A stretch of 64,000 bases of DNA, taken from the NCBI GenBank assembly GCA_023374025.1, contig SIJG01000108.1:288993-352992 (forward strand), written 5' to 3'. Within the stretch, counting starts at the first letter, position 1. The number at the start of each line of letters is the position of its first letter. Below are positions 30,901 to 42,099 of the stretch, piece after piece. Position numbers and translations under genes: made by a program. The DNA is from Heterodera schachtii (Eukaryota > Nematoda > Chromadorea > Rhabditida > Heteroderidae). Under the pieces are notes generated by a model, which was given only the letters and a program-made list of their open reading frames with translations, was not told where the DNA came from and did not search any database.

Positions 30901-33900
30901 AACACAACGCAAATGTTTTGGTTTGACCATGTCGATAATTGGCACAGATGTGCAAAATCTTTTGAAATTGGCGAAATCTTTGCTACGAAAATTGGTTCAA
31001 AACACAATTTTTCACAGTTTTTCAAATTTTTCATTTCCTTTACCCTATAATTTTGCAGGTGTTGTGCAACATGTCCACCTGCCGGGCCCGCAACTGTTAC
31101 ATTGACTGGACACTGTCCAAGCCGGTGCTGGCCATTTTGGGTGTGGCCAACGCGGGCATGGGCATTGTGACGGCCATCGGTCTGCTGAACATGTGCTCGG
31201 TGCCCTACAACGACATTGTCGGCGTGATGCCCTTTCTGGTTGTTGGTGAGTGTTTTTGTGCCGAGCTCGTAAAAATTGGTGTGCGGGGCAAGGGCGCGCT
31301 GAAGGCATTTTTTACAATTACTATTCTCATAGCATAAATTAACGGAGCGGTAAAGGTCCTCCCCTCCCAATTTTGCGTATAAATCACATAATGTGAAAGC
31401 GATGCTTAACTCCTATTTGTGCGAGTTCCTTTGGCGCGAGGATTGCAAAAGACGCAATGTGGACCCTTTTGAAGAAATTTTGCTTCAGATTGTTGCATTT
31501 ATGTCCCCAAAATAGGGCGCATACTAAAATGCCTTCAGCGCGCCCTTTGTTGACATTTTTTAAAATTTTGAGGTGTATGCACAAAACCGAAAAGTACCGA
31601 TGGAGCAGCTTTTTTGGATTTTTTGCAAATTTTTCCGGAAAAAACGCTGAAAATTTTTTTCAAAATATGGTCTGCCAAAGTGACGGCCTAATATGTACTG
31701 TCCGAGAAAATGGACCAAAAAAGGCACCGTCGTCCAAAAATTAAAACTGAATTTTAAAAAAATAACCCACAATTTCTAACTGTTTTCCCTCAAGTGAGGA
31801 AATTTTTTTTTTTTTTGGCTAAAATGCCCACATTTGCCATTTTAAATGGCATATATACATTTAAATTGTAAATAAGGGATTTGAGTTCCAACGGCCCTGA
31901 AATGAGCCTTCAGGGATAAATGTTTCTGTTAATTCCATTGAAATTGCAATCTTTTTGTTGTTTGATTGTTTATTGGGTGCAAAATAATTTCAATTTTAAA
32001 ATTCAAAAATAATTCAGCTGTCGGCGTGGACAACATGTTCCTGATGATTGCGGCTGTTCGACGGACAAATCGGGCCTCGCCCGTCTGTCGACGGATGGGC
32101 GAAGCGATGGCGGACGCGGCAATTTCGGTTGGTACACTTCCCGTCTCCACGGTCGGAGCAGGACAAAACTCCGTCGCCGAAACTCCGCCAAGAAAAAATT
32201 TTTCAAATAGAATTTTTAAAGCGAAATTCTTAAAAAATTTTTGAAATTTTTTCTAAGAAAATTTAAAAAAAAATTTTTTTCAAAAATTTTCTAGCGATTT
32301 AGAAATTTCTCAAGAAAAAATTTTTTCTAGCGTTTTTCACAATTATTATCTTCAAAAATGACCTATCGGATCCGTTCATTTTTCGTCAGATGCTGATCAC
32401 CGCATTGACCGACGCGCTTTCGTTCGGCGTTGGCGCCATCACCACCATTCCGGCGGTACAAATCTTCTGCATTTACACCTGTGCAGCGATCACCATCACA
32501 TTTGTCTACCAGGTTTCTGTATTTAGTAGCCTCATCTGTCCTATAAAAATGGACATCAAAAGAATGCAATTTCACGACGACCTTTTTTATTGGTTTTAAA
32601 AACGTTTTTTTTAATTTTTTTTTTTGTAGAACTGGGGGGTGTCTGTTCGTGCCGATAGACGCCGCCAGGCACAGAAAAAAAAGAGGAAATTTTGATCATT
32701 TTTTAAACAAATTTCGCTCAACAATTGTAATTTTTATGAAAATTACATCGGAATACATTGACAAATCATCCCATCCATGCCCAACTTCTGCTGGATAGAA
32801 AATTCCGCTCCGAAAATTTTGACCATCCTCATCATTATTTCACCTTTTTTCGTAGATGACTTTCTTCGCCGCTCTGCTCGCGTTGGCCATCAAATGGGAG
32901 GCCAACGGGCTGCACTGTGTGCTCATCCGCGAGACGGTGCCGGAGGAGCAGGCGGACGAATGCTCGCTGTTCACCCGACTGTTCATGCTCGGCTCGCGCG
33001 CACACCCGGACCCGAAAATGTTGGAGGCGAACCTTCGCGACGCGCAAGCGGCCCAATACTTTCAGAATTGGTCAGTCATCATATCACTGGTGGTGAGAGG
33101 AAAATTTCACTTCGTAAAATAAATTGAAAATTATTATTTAAAAATTTCAGTGGCGTGATTTTTTGGTGGCCCCTTTCTGATTTTTCTTCTTTTTTTTTTG
33201 CTCCTAAAATTATGATTTTCAAAAATCTATTGTTTTTTCCAAGGTACGGGCCCATCCTCATGCAGCCGTGGGTGCGCGCGTTGGCTTTGCTCTGGTACGG
33301 TGTCTACGTGGTGTTCGCCGTGTACGGGTGCAGTCAGTTGCGCGAGGGGTTGGAGCCGGTCAACCTGCTGGTCAAAGACTCGTACGCCATTCCCCACTAC
33401 CGGGCGCTGGAGAACTATTTTTGGCACTACGGCGCCACCGTTCAGGTGTGTGTTTGATATAAAAGCATTTTTAAAAGTAAAAAAAAAAAGATTGTCGAAT
33501 TCGGCGTTGAGACCTCCTCGTAAAAATGTTTTTGACAAAAACAAGAAAAAAAAAGTTTCTCCCCTACCTTTTTCATGTGAACCAAATATATTTCGAATTT
33601 ATTAATATCATATTTTCTGGGTTCTTAATAGTTTTTTTGCGCAAAGTTTTATGCTTTTGTTTGAGTTTTTTGTTTCTCCGGCTGTTCAAATCATATCTTT
33701 AAAAGTTTTTTGCTTATAGAGTATTTTGTTAGGGCCTACATTGTGTCCAGCTGTAGCTCAGTTGGTAGAGCGGAGGACTGTAGTTGTTTAATTGACATCC
33801 TTAGGTCGATGGTTCAAATCCGTCCAGCTGGAATTCTTTTTTCCCATTTTAAATTGCAAAATTTTGCTTTAAATTGCTAATTTATTTTGTTTTTATAATT

Positions 33901-36900
33901 TTCAAATTTTTTTTTAAATTTTCAAATTCTTATTTTTTGCAGATTGTTGTGAACAATCCACCCAACTTGGGCGACCCGGACGAACGGCAAAAAATCCGCT
34001 CGATGGTCCACGCATTTGCCAACACTCGGCACACCATCGGGGACGAGTCGGTCCAATTTTGGATGGACGAAATGGAGCACTATTACATGGACCATCGGAT
34101 GGGCATTGGCATTCCGGTGCACAATGTGACCAGTGCAAAGCATTTCTACGGGTTGACACAGGTTTTTGTTTTTTCAGGCATTTATTACCAATTGGTACAA
34201 AGAAATGAATTTTCTTTCCAAATTTAAAATTGAAACGCCATTTAAAATGGTCATTTTGTTTTATAAATATTTATGTTTTTGTCTGGGGTTTTTTTTTTTA
34301 AAAATTTTTGGCTACGTTCTTACTTTTTTTTGTTTTTTTTATTGAACCCTTAATTTTTCAGCTTCTTCTCTTTACATTTCCCCATCAAATTATGAACTAA
34401 ATCCCCTTTCCCCAACCAGAAACGAATTTTCACTTCCCGTTTCGAATTGAGACTTCTCAATTGTTATCGTAGTATCGCAAAATTCAAATGCGGTGAACTG
34501 AAATGTCGCAAATCTAAGGGGGTGTTTCCCCCATTTCCTTATCGTCCGTCCTGCACAAATTGGCACTTTTCAATTGACTCGAATGGCACTTTTATCGAAT
34601 TTAAAAAAGAAAAATTTGAAAAACAGACGATGGGAAACTTTATTTGTTTTGTTTTAGCATTTTCTCTCCGCACGGCGCAACGACTTTTGGCCCGAGGATG
34701 TGAAATGGGAATGGCAACCGGACAAAGGCTTTTCACGCATCAAAGCATTTCGGTGAGTGGGGGGAAAGCGATTATTAAATTATGTAAAAATTGAAAAAAA
34801 AAAACTTTCGTTCAACAATCCAACCAAAAATGACTAAAATTTTCTTCAATTTTATAAAAAAATGTTGCAAAATCATCGCCGCCATTTTGAAAAAATAAAT
34901 AAATTTAATTTGCATCGTCGTCATTCCTTTGCGCTGTGCCGTCCCGTGCCATTCCATTTGGTGCCGTGCCGCTGCGTCCGGTCTACCCGTAGAGCCGAAC
35001 CAGTCTGTGTGGTGTTGTGCCGTCCCAATTGGTGCCAAGACTGGGCTCAGCCCTCGGGTGGACCGTGCGTTTGCGTGAAAGGCGCCATTTTGGACGTGAA
35101 AAATTCCTCCTCCTTTCGCTCTCCCATCTCTCATACAAATGCTTTTTTGACTCTCCTATTCCTATATAAAAATAAATAAAAACAAATTTCATACCCCGAA
35201 ATTATTTAATTCTCAAAATGCTACTAATTCGGAGACGAACACTTAACAATCAATTTATTCGTCGTCAAATATTATTTAAAATTTTTTGTGCCGATTATTT
35301 TTCACTTTTTTCTATCCCAATTTTTCTTTATAATTCTCCCTTCCCTCTCCCCGTTTTGTTTACAGTTTTCTGGTCGGACTTCGTGACATTTCCACCTCCG
35401 TTCAACAACAAGAGGCCACACAAATTTTGCGCGACGTTTCCACCCGCTTTTTGCGCTACAATGTGACGACGTAATCATTTTTAAATTTCTACACAAAATT
35501 GACCAATTTGGTGGGGTTTTTGTATATTTGAAATTGCGATTTTGGGGTGCAAAAGGAATAGCCGAAGGTGAGCAGAGCAACTCTTCCTTGAACATGGGAG
35601 GGGGTATGATGGAAACAGGACAAAATCACGGCGGCCGAAGTTACGCCGGGGCAAAATCACGCCACTAGAAATTAAAAAAAAAATTTTAAGATTTTTTCTT
35701 GAAAAATTTGTTTGAATTTTTTTAAATTTATATCGTGTGATTCGGCATGATTCACCTGATTTTGAGATACAACCGTTATGATGTGTACCCGGGGCACAGA
35801 CCCAAATTGTATCGTCGTGCTTATATTTCGCAATATTTGCATTTCCAGTTTCATGCCGTTGTGGCTGTTCACTGACCAGTACGCCATCGTTGTGCCGAAC
35901 ACGGTGCAGAACATTGTGATCGCCATGCTTGTCATGATTGTCATTGCGCTGCTGCTGATCCCGCAGCCGATGTGCGCTTTGTGGGTGGCGCTGGCGATTG
36001 CCAGCATTGACATGGGCGTCATCGGCTTCATGACTTTGTGGGACGTCAACTTGGTGAGTTTACAGAATTTTTTTTTTCAATTTTTTAGAAAGCCTATAAA
36101 GGTTTTGATATATTTAAAATCGCACCTACCCCCCTCTTAGTGGCAACAAACAGGGCATACATGGAAAAAAAGGGGGGGGCGAGCGATGCACCCAAAAAAC
36201 AATCGAGACATAACCATACATGAAAAAGGGGGGGGTCGACCCCCCCCCCCCCCCTATTTCGCCCGCAAAGGGCCCAAAATGTCGGACCATTTCGCATCGA
36301 GGGGGGGCCGGTGTAAAAGAGGTGGGGGGGGTCGCCGCCGAAGGGGAAAAGGGAAATTTCTGAAAATTTTGGCTATTTTCTTAACAAAATTCATTAAAAA
36401 TTCTTAAAATTTTCCCCGGCGGCGCCTATCGGCACCGCCGGCCCCCAAAAAATCTTATTTTTTCCTTAAAAATCAGCCAAAAATCTCAAAATTTGGTCAT
36501 TTTTTAGACAAAATCTGCTTACAAATAGCATTAAAATTACAAAAAAAATTTCGGCGGCGCCTATCGGCGCCGCCGAACCCCCCCCCCCCGTCGTCAAAAG
36601 GTTTTTTTCAAAACCGCGCCGCAAAAAAACGTTTTTTTATAAACAAAAAAAGTCGTCCACTTGCGAAAAAATCGCAAAATTCGGCAATTTTTGGTGAAAT
36701 CTGTTAACAAATTGCACTCAAATTTTCAAAATTTTTCCCCGGCGGCGCCTACCGGCACCGTTTTGGTTGACCCCCCCCCCTTTTTCATGTATGGACATAA
36801 CACAGCCGGGAATAATTTTTTTTGAAAATTTTCAAACTAGAAAATTCAAAAAATTTTCCAACGATTTTTTAAAAAAACAGTAATCCATCGTTAATTTTGA

Positions 36901-38448
36901 AAAAAAAAAAAAAAAGAAGAAAAAAGAGAAATTTAGTGAAACTCGAACAAACTTCTTAACGAAATTTTGGGATGTTTCAAGAATTTGTTTTGATTTCGTA
37001 TTGATCGGTGACTTTCGCCAGTCTCTGATCCGGGCTCTACTGCTCATCCGTTTATTTGTTTATTATTATTTTTTAATCCATTTGCCCAAGGATGCCATCT
37101 CCATGATCACCATCATCATGTCCATCGGCTTCTCCGTGGACTATTCCGCGCACATCACCTACGGCTACGTGTGCTCCACCCGGACGGATCCGAGCGAGAA
37201 AATCTGCGAGGCGCTCGGCGCGCTGGGCTGGCCCCTGTGCCAGGGCGCCATTTCCACCGTGCTGGCGGTGGTCGTGCTGGCGGATGTGCCCGCCTACATG
37301 ATCGTCACCTTCTTCAAGGTGGGCGAGGGCAAAATGGCGGCTTTTCGGCACGTTATCATCCTCCCTTTATTATCCCCCCCCCCCCCTTCTCATTTTCTAC
37401 CGCCGTTTTCCATGGCCAAAGTTTTTTGGAAAACGAAAATTTTTAATCCAAAATGAAATTTTTTGCATTAAAAATGCTATATAATTTCGGGAACAGCTCG
37501 TTTCCCCCCCCCCCCCCCCCCCCCCCTCCCCCGTTTCCCTCCCGCCGGTTCCCCCCCCCCCCCGAAAAATTTTTTTAAAAAAAATTTACCAAAAATTCTA
37601 AAAAAAAAATTTGAGAAATTTTCAGCGATTTTTTGAAAAATCTTAGTAATTCCCCATAAAAATTTCTCAAAAAAATTTTTTTCTTAGAATTTTCTTGTAA
37701 AAAAACTTTCTAAGATTTTTTATTGAAAAGTTTCTAGTTAGTAAATTTAAAAAAAAATTTCTCGGCGGGGAAACATAGTGCACCCTATTTTTTCATTCAC
37801 ATGCAAACTTGAAGAAAAGTTGAAATTTATTTTTCATTTTTTTGTTGGATAGATTTTGGTTGCTGAATGTTAATATTGTGCACCCGTTTGTTTGATTTTT
37901 CGTTTTCCCGTTTAATTTTGCTCTAAGGATTTTACTATAATTGACTGCCTATAATAGTAATGGGCAGCTTGTGTTTCCCCCGAAAAAAATTTGTTTTTTT
38001 TTTTCAAAATTTCTTACAATTCTATGTTTTTTTCGTAAAAATTCAAATATTTTCTTTTTTTTACAATATTAAATGAAATTTTTTTAATCTTTCAAAAAAC
38101 CACAATTTTTATTTAAAAAAATGGTTGTCTAAAAAGATTATAAAAAATTTACGGAACGCGGGAACCCCTCATAATTGTTTCGGCAATTTTTTATGTCTAA
38201 TTGATTTATTTTTCATGCAGACCGTGTTCCTGGCCATCACTTTGGGCCTCTTGCACGGCCTCGTCTTCTTGCCAGTCACTTTGGCATTGTGCGTGCGCGG
38301 TGTGTTCAGCACCACAGCGGGTGCTGGTGGCGGAGGCGGCGCGCCGTCGCCAGCGGCAGCCATTCGCTTCGACGTGTCGAACGCGGCGCCGACAGCGATG
38401 CCGCGACGTCGCAGTGACAGCAGCGGCGGCGCCATTTCCAACAAATGA
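27491..38448 (+). CDS. Patched-related (PTR) transmembrane protein, sterol-sensing domain
   Basis: Eighteen exons: 27491-27644, 27976-28106, 28414-28500, 29669-29832, 29943-30036, 30164-30289, 30608-30691, 31059-31245, 32018-32127, 32390-32512, 32856-33070, 33244-33445, 33943-34161, 34658-34752, 35366-35470, 35849-36053, 37091-37318 and 38221-38448. All phases agree: 2757 bp, 918 aa. PTRs are RND-type proteins with two six-TM halves, implicated in moulting, trafficking and lipid handling. An N-terminal membrane segment is followed by a large ectodomain (SLWEKEFE-like GLWEKEFERTIR). The sterol-sensing domain spans residues from about 250 to 430 with YNDIVGVMPFLVV and GVDNMFLM. The second half has WLFTDQYAIVVPNTVQNIVI and IGFSVDYSAHITYGY. 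The tail is Gly/Ala/Ser-rich and low complexity. Intron 1 uses a GC donor (ACAG|GCAATA). Mobile elements sit in introns 3 and 16, and a tRNA-Tyr in intron 12. Confidence 0.95.
28640..29485. mobile_element. Large inverted repeat in PTR intron 3
   Basis: Arms of about 300 bp (near 28690-28990 and 29150-29470) share ACTTATGCACTTTACTAGCC, CAAGAATCTGACGTCCGTTC and GTTCGAATTCGG in opposite orientation. The outer left arm has GCGCCTGTCGGCGCTGAGCG and TTTGGGCGCAGACC. The spacer holds a 63-codon minus-strand frame at 28957-29148 (DADIDLADDAIWHFVVDLR), possibly a captured gene piece; I do not recognise it. Confidence 0.65.
33747..33832 (+). tRNA. tRNA-Tyr (GTA) with intron
   Basis: The acceptor stem CCAGCTG pairs perfectly with CAGCTGG, discriminator A. 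The D arm is GCTCAGTTGGTAGAGC. The anticodon loop reads CTGTAG followed by a 13-base intron at the usual position, then ATCCTTA. The T arm GATGGTTCAAATCCGTC is intact, and a T run follows. It lies in intron 12 of the PTR gene on the sense strand, with internal A and B boxes for polymerase III. Confidence 0.93.
34890..35110. repeat. GTGCC-word tract in PTR intron 14
   Basis: A GC-rich patch in an AT-rich intron, repeating GTGCCGTCCC, GTGCCATTCC, GGTGCCGTGCC and TTGTGCCGTCCC over about 120 bases, then TGGGCTCAGCCC. It resembles the word-iterated elements, but no ends were found. Confidence 0.45.
36215..36793. mobile_element. hAT-like MITE with poly-G/C and three GC modules
   Basis: Inverted ends CATACATGAAAAAGGGGGG and CCCCCCTTTTTCATGTATG. 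An exact 8-bp duplication, GACATAAC, lies at 36207-36214 and 36794-36801. The inside has G and C runs and three copies of the GC module (about 36417, 36552 and 36738), each followed by a similar AT-rich stretch. A partial second left end lies just outside at about 36152. It lies in PTR intron 16. Confidence 0.92.
37500..37565. repeat. Poly-C tract in PTR intron 17
   Basis: A C run of more than 20 bases, then CTCCCCCGTTTCCCTCCCGCCGG and another C run of more than ten. The G-rich complement could fold into quadruplexes. No element ends were recognised. Confidence 0.7.
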
Positions 38449-39276
38449 ATGAAAGACCAACAACTGACAACGAATGGACTGACTGATTGATTACATTTTG
38501 ACATTTAAAAAAAAATTGGTTTGGCAGCCGTTTTTGGTGGCTTCCAATTCTTGGAGACAATTTTTAGTTAGATTTTAGGTTTGTGTTCGACCATTTGTCC
38601 GTTTTTTCTTATTTTTATGGTACGGAAAAACTCTCGGGATCGTAATCAAAATTCGGGTATTTTTCCGAGTGGGTGTGTTCAAGACGTTATCTTTTTTGTT
38701 AATCGCATTTGGACACACAAAAGCGGCACCAAATTAATGGCATTTCCTTTCCGTTCAAATTTTCCTGTGCAATTTATTTATTATTTTATTTTTTGTTCCG
38801 TCTTTCACTGTTTTGACACTTTCTCATTTTCTCTCGCCTATTTTGCCTTTTCCATTGACTGTCCCTTTTTTGAAAATCTCGCAAAATATTCGCTTATTTT
38901 CACTTCTCTTGCCTTCAATTTTACTAATTTATTTTTGTGATCTTCAAAAGGTGATTGGATTATAATGCATGATATTATTTATTATTATTATATTAATTGA
39001 CTTTGTGATAATATTGTGTTTACTATACCTAATAAAAATAATCTGCTAAACGCGTTATATATGTATTCATTTAATGACGGATTGAATGGCCGTTATTATT
39101 TTCATTTAATTAACAAATATTTCAACCCCATCGACCATGCGAATTGGGGGGAAGGGCATCAAAAACAGCTTTCGCCCAACCCACTAAAAACAAATAATTA
39201 ATAAAACAATAAAATCTTTCCCCAAATTTTTCTATACTGGTCATGGCAAATTCTGTTGTCCCGCCCGCACTTTCAG
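38449..39276. other. PTR 3' flank and spacer to the GT31 gene
   Basis: No gene seen. It contains the likely 3' UTR of PTR and TA-rich spacer with AATAAA at about 39031. Segments of this flank recur as shards at 57176-57305 and 62848-62990. The GT31 gene follows on the same strand. Confidence 0.55.
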
Positions 39277-42026
39277 ACTCAATCATACGGAACATATTGC
39301 ATTTTTGGAGAAGCAAAAATTGGTCTCGTCCAGTCAGGGTCATATTGACCCATGTGATCAGTGCTCGGCGCCGATGCTGCGTGCCATGTTCCGTCGCGTG
39401 CGGCGACAGTGCGCTCGCCGTTGGCACTCGCTGGTCCCACTCTCGTGGCTGTGCCGGCTCCCGGCGAATGGCGACCACAACAAAATGCCGCCGCTGCTTT
39501 CCCCCTTGATTGATGGTGTTATTAGAAAAAAATTGAATATCCAAAAAACTGAGGTTTAGGCTTATAAATAGTATGGATTTACATATCGATTTTACGCCGC
39601 AAAAGGGCCGATTAAATAACAGATGCTAATTCGGACTCCAACTAATTAATTTGCTAATTCCCTCCGGCAAAATTAAAAAAAAAATTTAACAGCTGACATC
39701 AGCAGCAGAAGTTGCACCACCACCACTACCATTTTTGGGCCTCTTTTGGTGTCCGCACTGCTCGCGCTGCCCCCCTTTGTGCTGGCGTTGTTCCTCACCG
39801 GACTCGCCGACCATTTCTTCGAGACACCCTTTGCACAGTTCCGTTGGTCGGAAGCGGACGTGCGGGCACAGGTAGCAAAGGAAGAGTGTACGGTAGCGAG
39901 TGTAATATACAGTAGAAAGGCAGGGGATAAAGGCAAGGAACGGTAGAGACTCAAAAAGTGCCAAATTTACCGAAATAATGGGCTACAAACTTTTTTTATG
40001 GCATTTGCACCAATTTTTTCTTTGTTGTTTTGGTTCGTCCGTGAACTCTTGGGCTCGTCCCATTCGTCCATCGCAAATTTGTTGGCCACTGATCAGCAAC
40101 CGCTGGTGCCGATCAATCCCTGGCCAACACTATTCCCCCGTCCGTTAATTGAGCCAAACTGTCGGCACAACATTCTCAGCCGGCACAACTCTGTGCTGAT
40201 CATTGTCAAAAGTGCGCCCGATCGGCGGAAGGTGAGACAATTAATGCTAATTAATTATATCATTAGTGGAAATGCGGGCTCACCAAGGCTGATTTGTGTC
40301 ATAAAGGACAATGCTTATCCATTTTACTTACTTTCAAGCATCGTGACGCGGTCCGAGCCACGTACGGTGCGCTGAAGCGGTACCCTCCGGCGTCGGAGGC
40401 GCCACCAGCAGTGCCCGCTCCTGCGGTTGGCACCGGCGGTGACACTTTTTTCCGCTTACGCACTGTTTTTGTTCTCGGCCGTCCGGCGGCGGACGACGCG
40501 GCGCAAATGAACGCGTTGAAAAGCGAGGCGGCCACGCACGGTGACCTGTTGGTCGGCGACTTTGTGGACACCTATTTCAACAACACGCTGAAGGTGGTTT
40601 TAGACTGGCGCGAAAAACAGGCGAACGCGACGCCAATTTAGGCGATAAATTCAAATTATCTCTCTTTCTCATCCCATCTCTCTATTCGGCCCACTATCTC
40701 TTTACTAATCCAATCTCAAAAGCACTTTTACATATTTTTCTAAATTTAAAAAATTTCTCCCCAAAAAGCTTGTCCATTCTGTGCGTTTTGCTCGTCACTA
40801 TTGTGCGCTGCCCAATTCGGTGCCTTTTGTGCTTTTGTTGGACGACGACTTTCTGTTATTCCCGTGGAATTTAGTCGCCGAATTGCAAAAGTGCCACAAA
40901 AATAATTAAATAAATAACTAACTGGATTTTCGGCATGTCCCAAATGATCGCCTTTACATGGGCTGGCGCTTTGACACTTCGCCATTCCGTTCACGACTGT
41001 TCAAATGGAGGGTCGGAGTCAATAATAAATATTTTGAATTCATTAAAAACAAATAATGTTTACAGGCCCGTATCTAGGGGGGGGTGGGGGTGGGGGGGCA
41101 CGTGCCCCCCCCCCCCCCCTCCGAAATGAAAAATCAAAAAATTTTCAAGCAAAAATGGGCAAATTTTCTGAAAATTTTGCACATTTTCTTATCATATTGC
41201 ATTTAATTTTCCAAAAATTTTTCCCGGCGGACGCCTATCGGCACCGCCGGGCCCCAATTGGACCATTATTTTTTGAAAAAATTAGAGCCAAAAAATGGAG
41301 AAATTGTGATTTTTCGGCGCAAAACCGCTAATAATTCCTCTTTTTTTGGCTCCGCGCTGAAGATTTTGAAAATAACAACTATTACAAAAAAATTTTGGGT
41401 TGAAGAGCAAAAAAAAAAAAAACTCTTCGGGTGCCCTCCCCGAAATTTTTTTCTGGATACGGGCCTGCGGGCCTGAATGTTTCAGTTTACTAAAATTAAA
41501 TCAAATAAAATCCATTCGCTAATTAATTAATGACCAATTAAGGTGTCGCTGGACGAATTTCCTTTCGCCGCCTTTCCCCCGTACATCGCCGCCGGCGCTG
41601 TGCTCTTAACGGGCCAAACAATTGCCGAATTTTACGCCGCCATTCCGCACGTGCGCTTGTTTCGCCTCGACGACGTTTTTACAGGTGAGGATTTTTCCTT
41701 GAAAACAATTTTTTTTAATTACCCCATTTCCTTTATTATCTATGTTTTGATTATTATTATTTCAAGAATATCTCGCATTAATTCCATATAATTGCTGATT
41801 CTCTTGCCTTTTAGGCATTCTCTCCCATTTGTTGGCCATTACGCCCCAACACAATGCCAATTTTGCCTTCTATCGCCAATCATTTGCCGCCGATTCGTTG
41901 GCATTGGCATCTTCAGAAACATCCACCACACTGATCGCTGTGCATGACTATTCGCCCGAAGAGATGCGCGAGGCGTACGGAAAGGCAGTGAAACAGCAAA
42001 ATCAGCAGAATATGAAACTGTTCTGA
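39277..42026 (+). CDS. GT31 beta-1,3-glycosyltransferase (Galactosyl_T)
   Basis: A Golgi type II enzyme that adds beta-1,3-linked Gal, GalNAc or GlcNAc. Exons in phase: 39277-39515, 39693-39871, 40034-40231, 40339-40593, 40769-40890, 40933-41011, 41543-41684 and 41815-42026 (TGA), about 475 codons. The first exon opens in mid-frame; an in-frame ATG at 39374 or an unseen upstream exon gives the start. A signal anchor (LLVSALLALPPFVLALFLTG) precedes VRELLGSSHSS. Core motifs are HRDAVRATYGAL, FFRLRTVFVLG, GDLLVGDFVDTYFNNTLK, the metal-binding VLLLDDDF, DRLYMGWRFDTSP, RLFRLDDVFTGIL and a final VHDYSPEEM. Two acceptors lack AG: TTTTGG before 40034 and TTTTCG before 40933, yet phases hold. A hAT-like element lies in the intron after 41011. 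Shards of this gene are scattered over 42.5-58.5 kb. Confidence 0.85.
41063..41475. mobile_element. hAT-like MITE in a GT31 intron
   Basis: The left end is CAGGCCCGTATCTAG, the right end GGATACGGGCCTGCGGGCCTG. The 8-bp flanks are AATGTTTA (41055-41062) and AATGTTTC (41476-41483), one mismatch. The inside has G and C runs and one GC module (GGCGGACGCCTATCGGCACC) with the shared downstream AT-rich segment. Confidence 0.8.
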
Positions 42027-42099
42027 TCACTTATTGATTGATGATAATGATCACATACAATGATAAATGATCAGCATGAATTTTGCCAATTCGCGTCCA

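Noticed and set aside
30527..31370. Minus-strand frames of 142 and 166 codons
   Set aside because: They are antisense to PTR exons 7 and 8 and introns; the plus-strand exons explain the sequence.
38201..38563. Several long frames on both strands over PTR exon 18
   Set aside because: GC-rich coding sequence keeps other frames open; only the PTR frame continues from exon 17.
39673..39964. Minus-strand frames over GT31 exon 2
   Set aside because: The plus-strand frame gives the signal anchor in phase with its neighbours.
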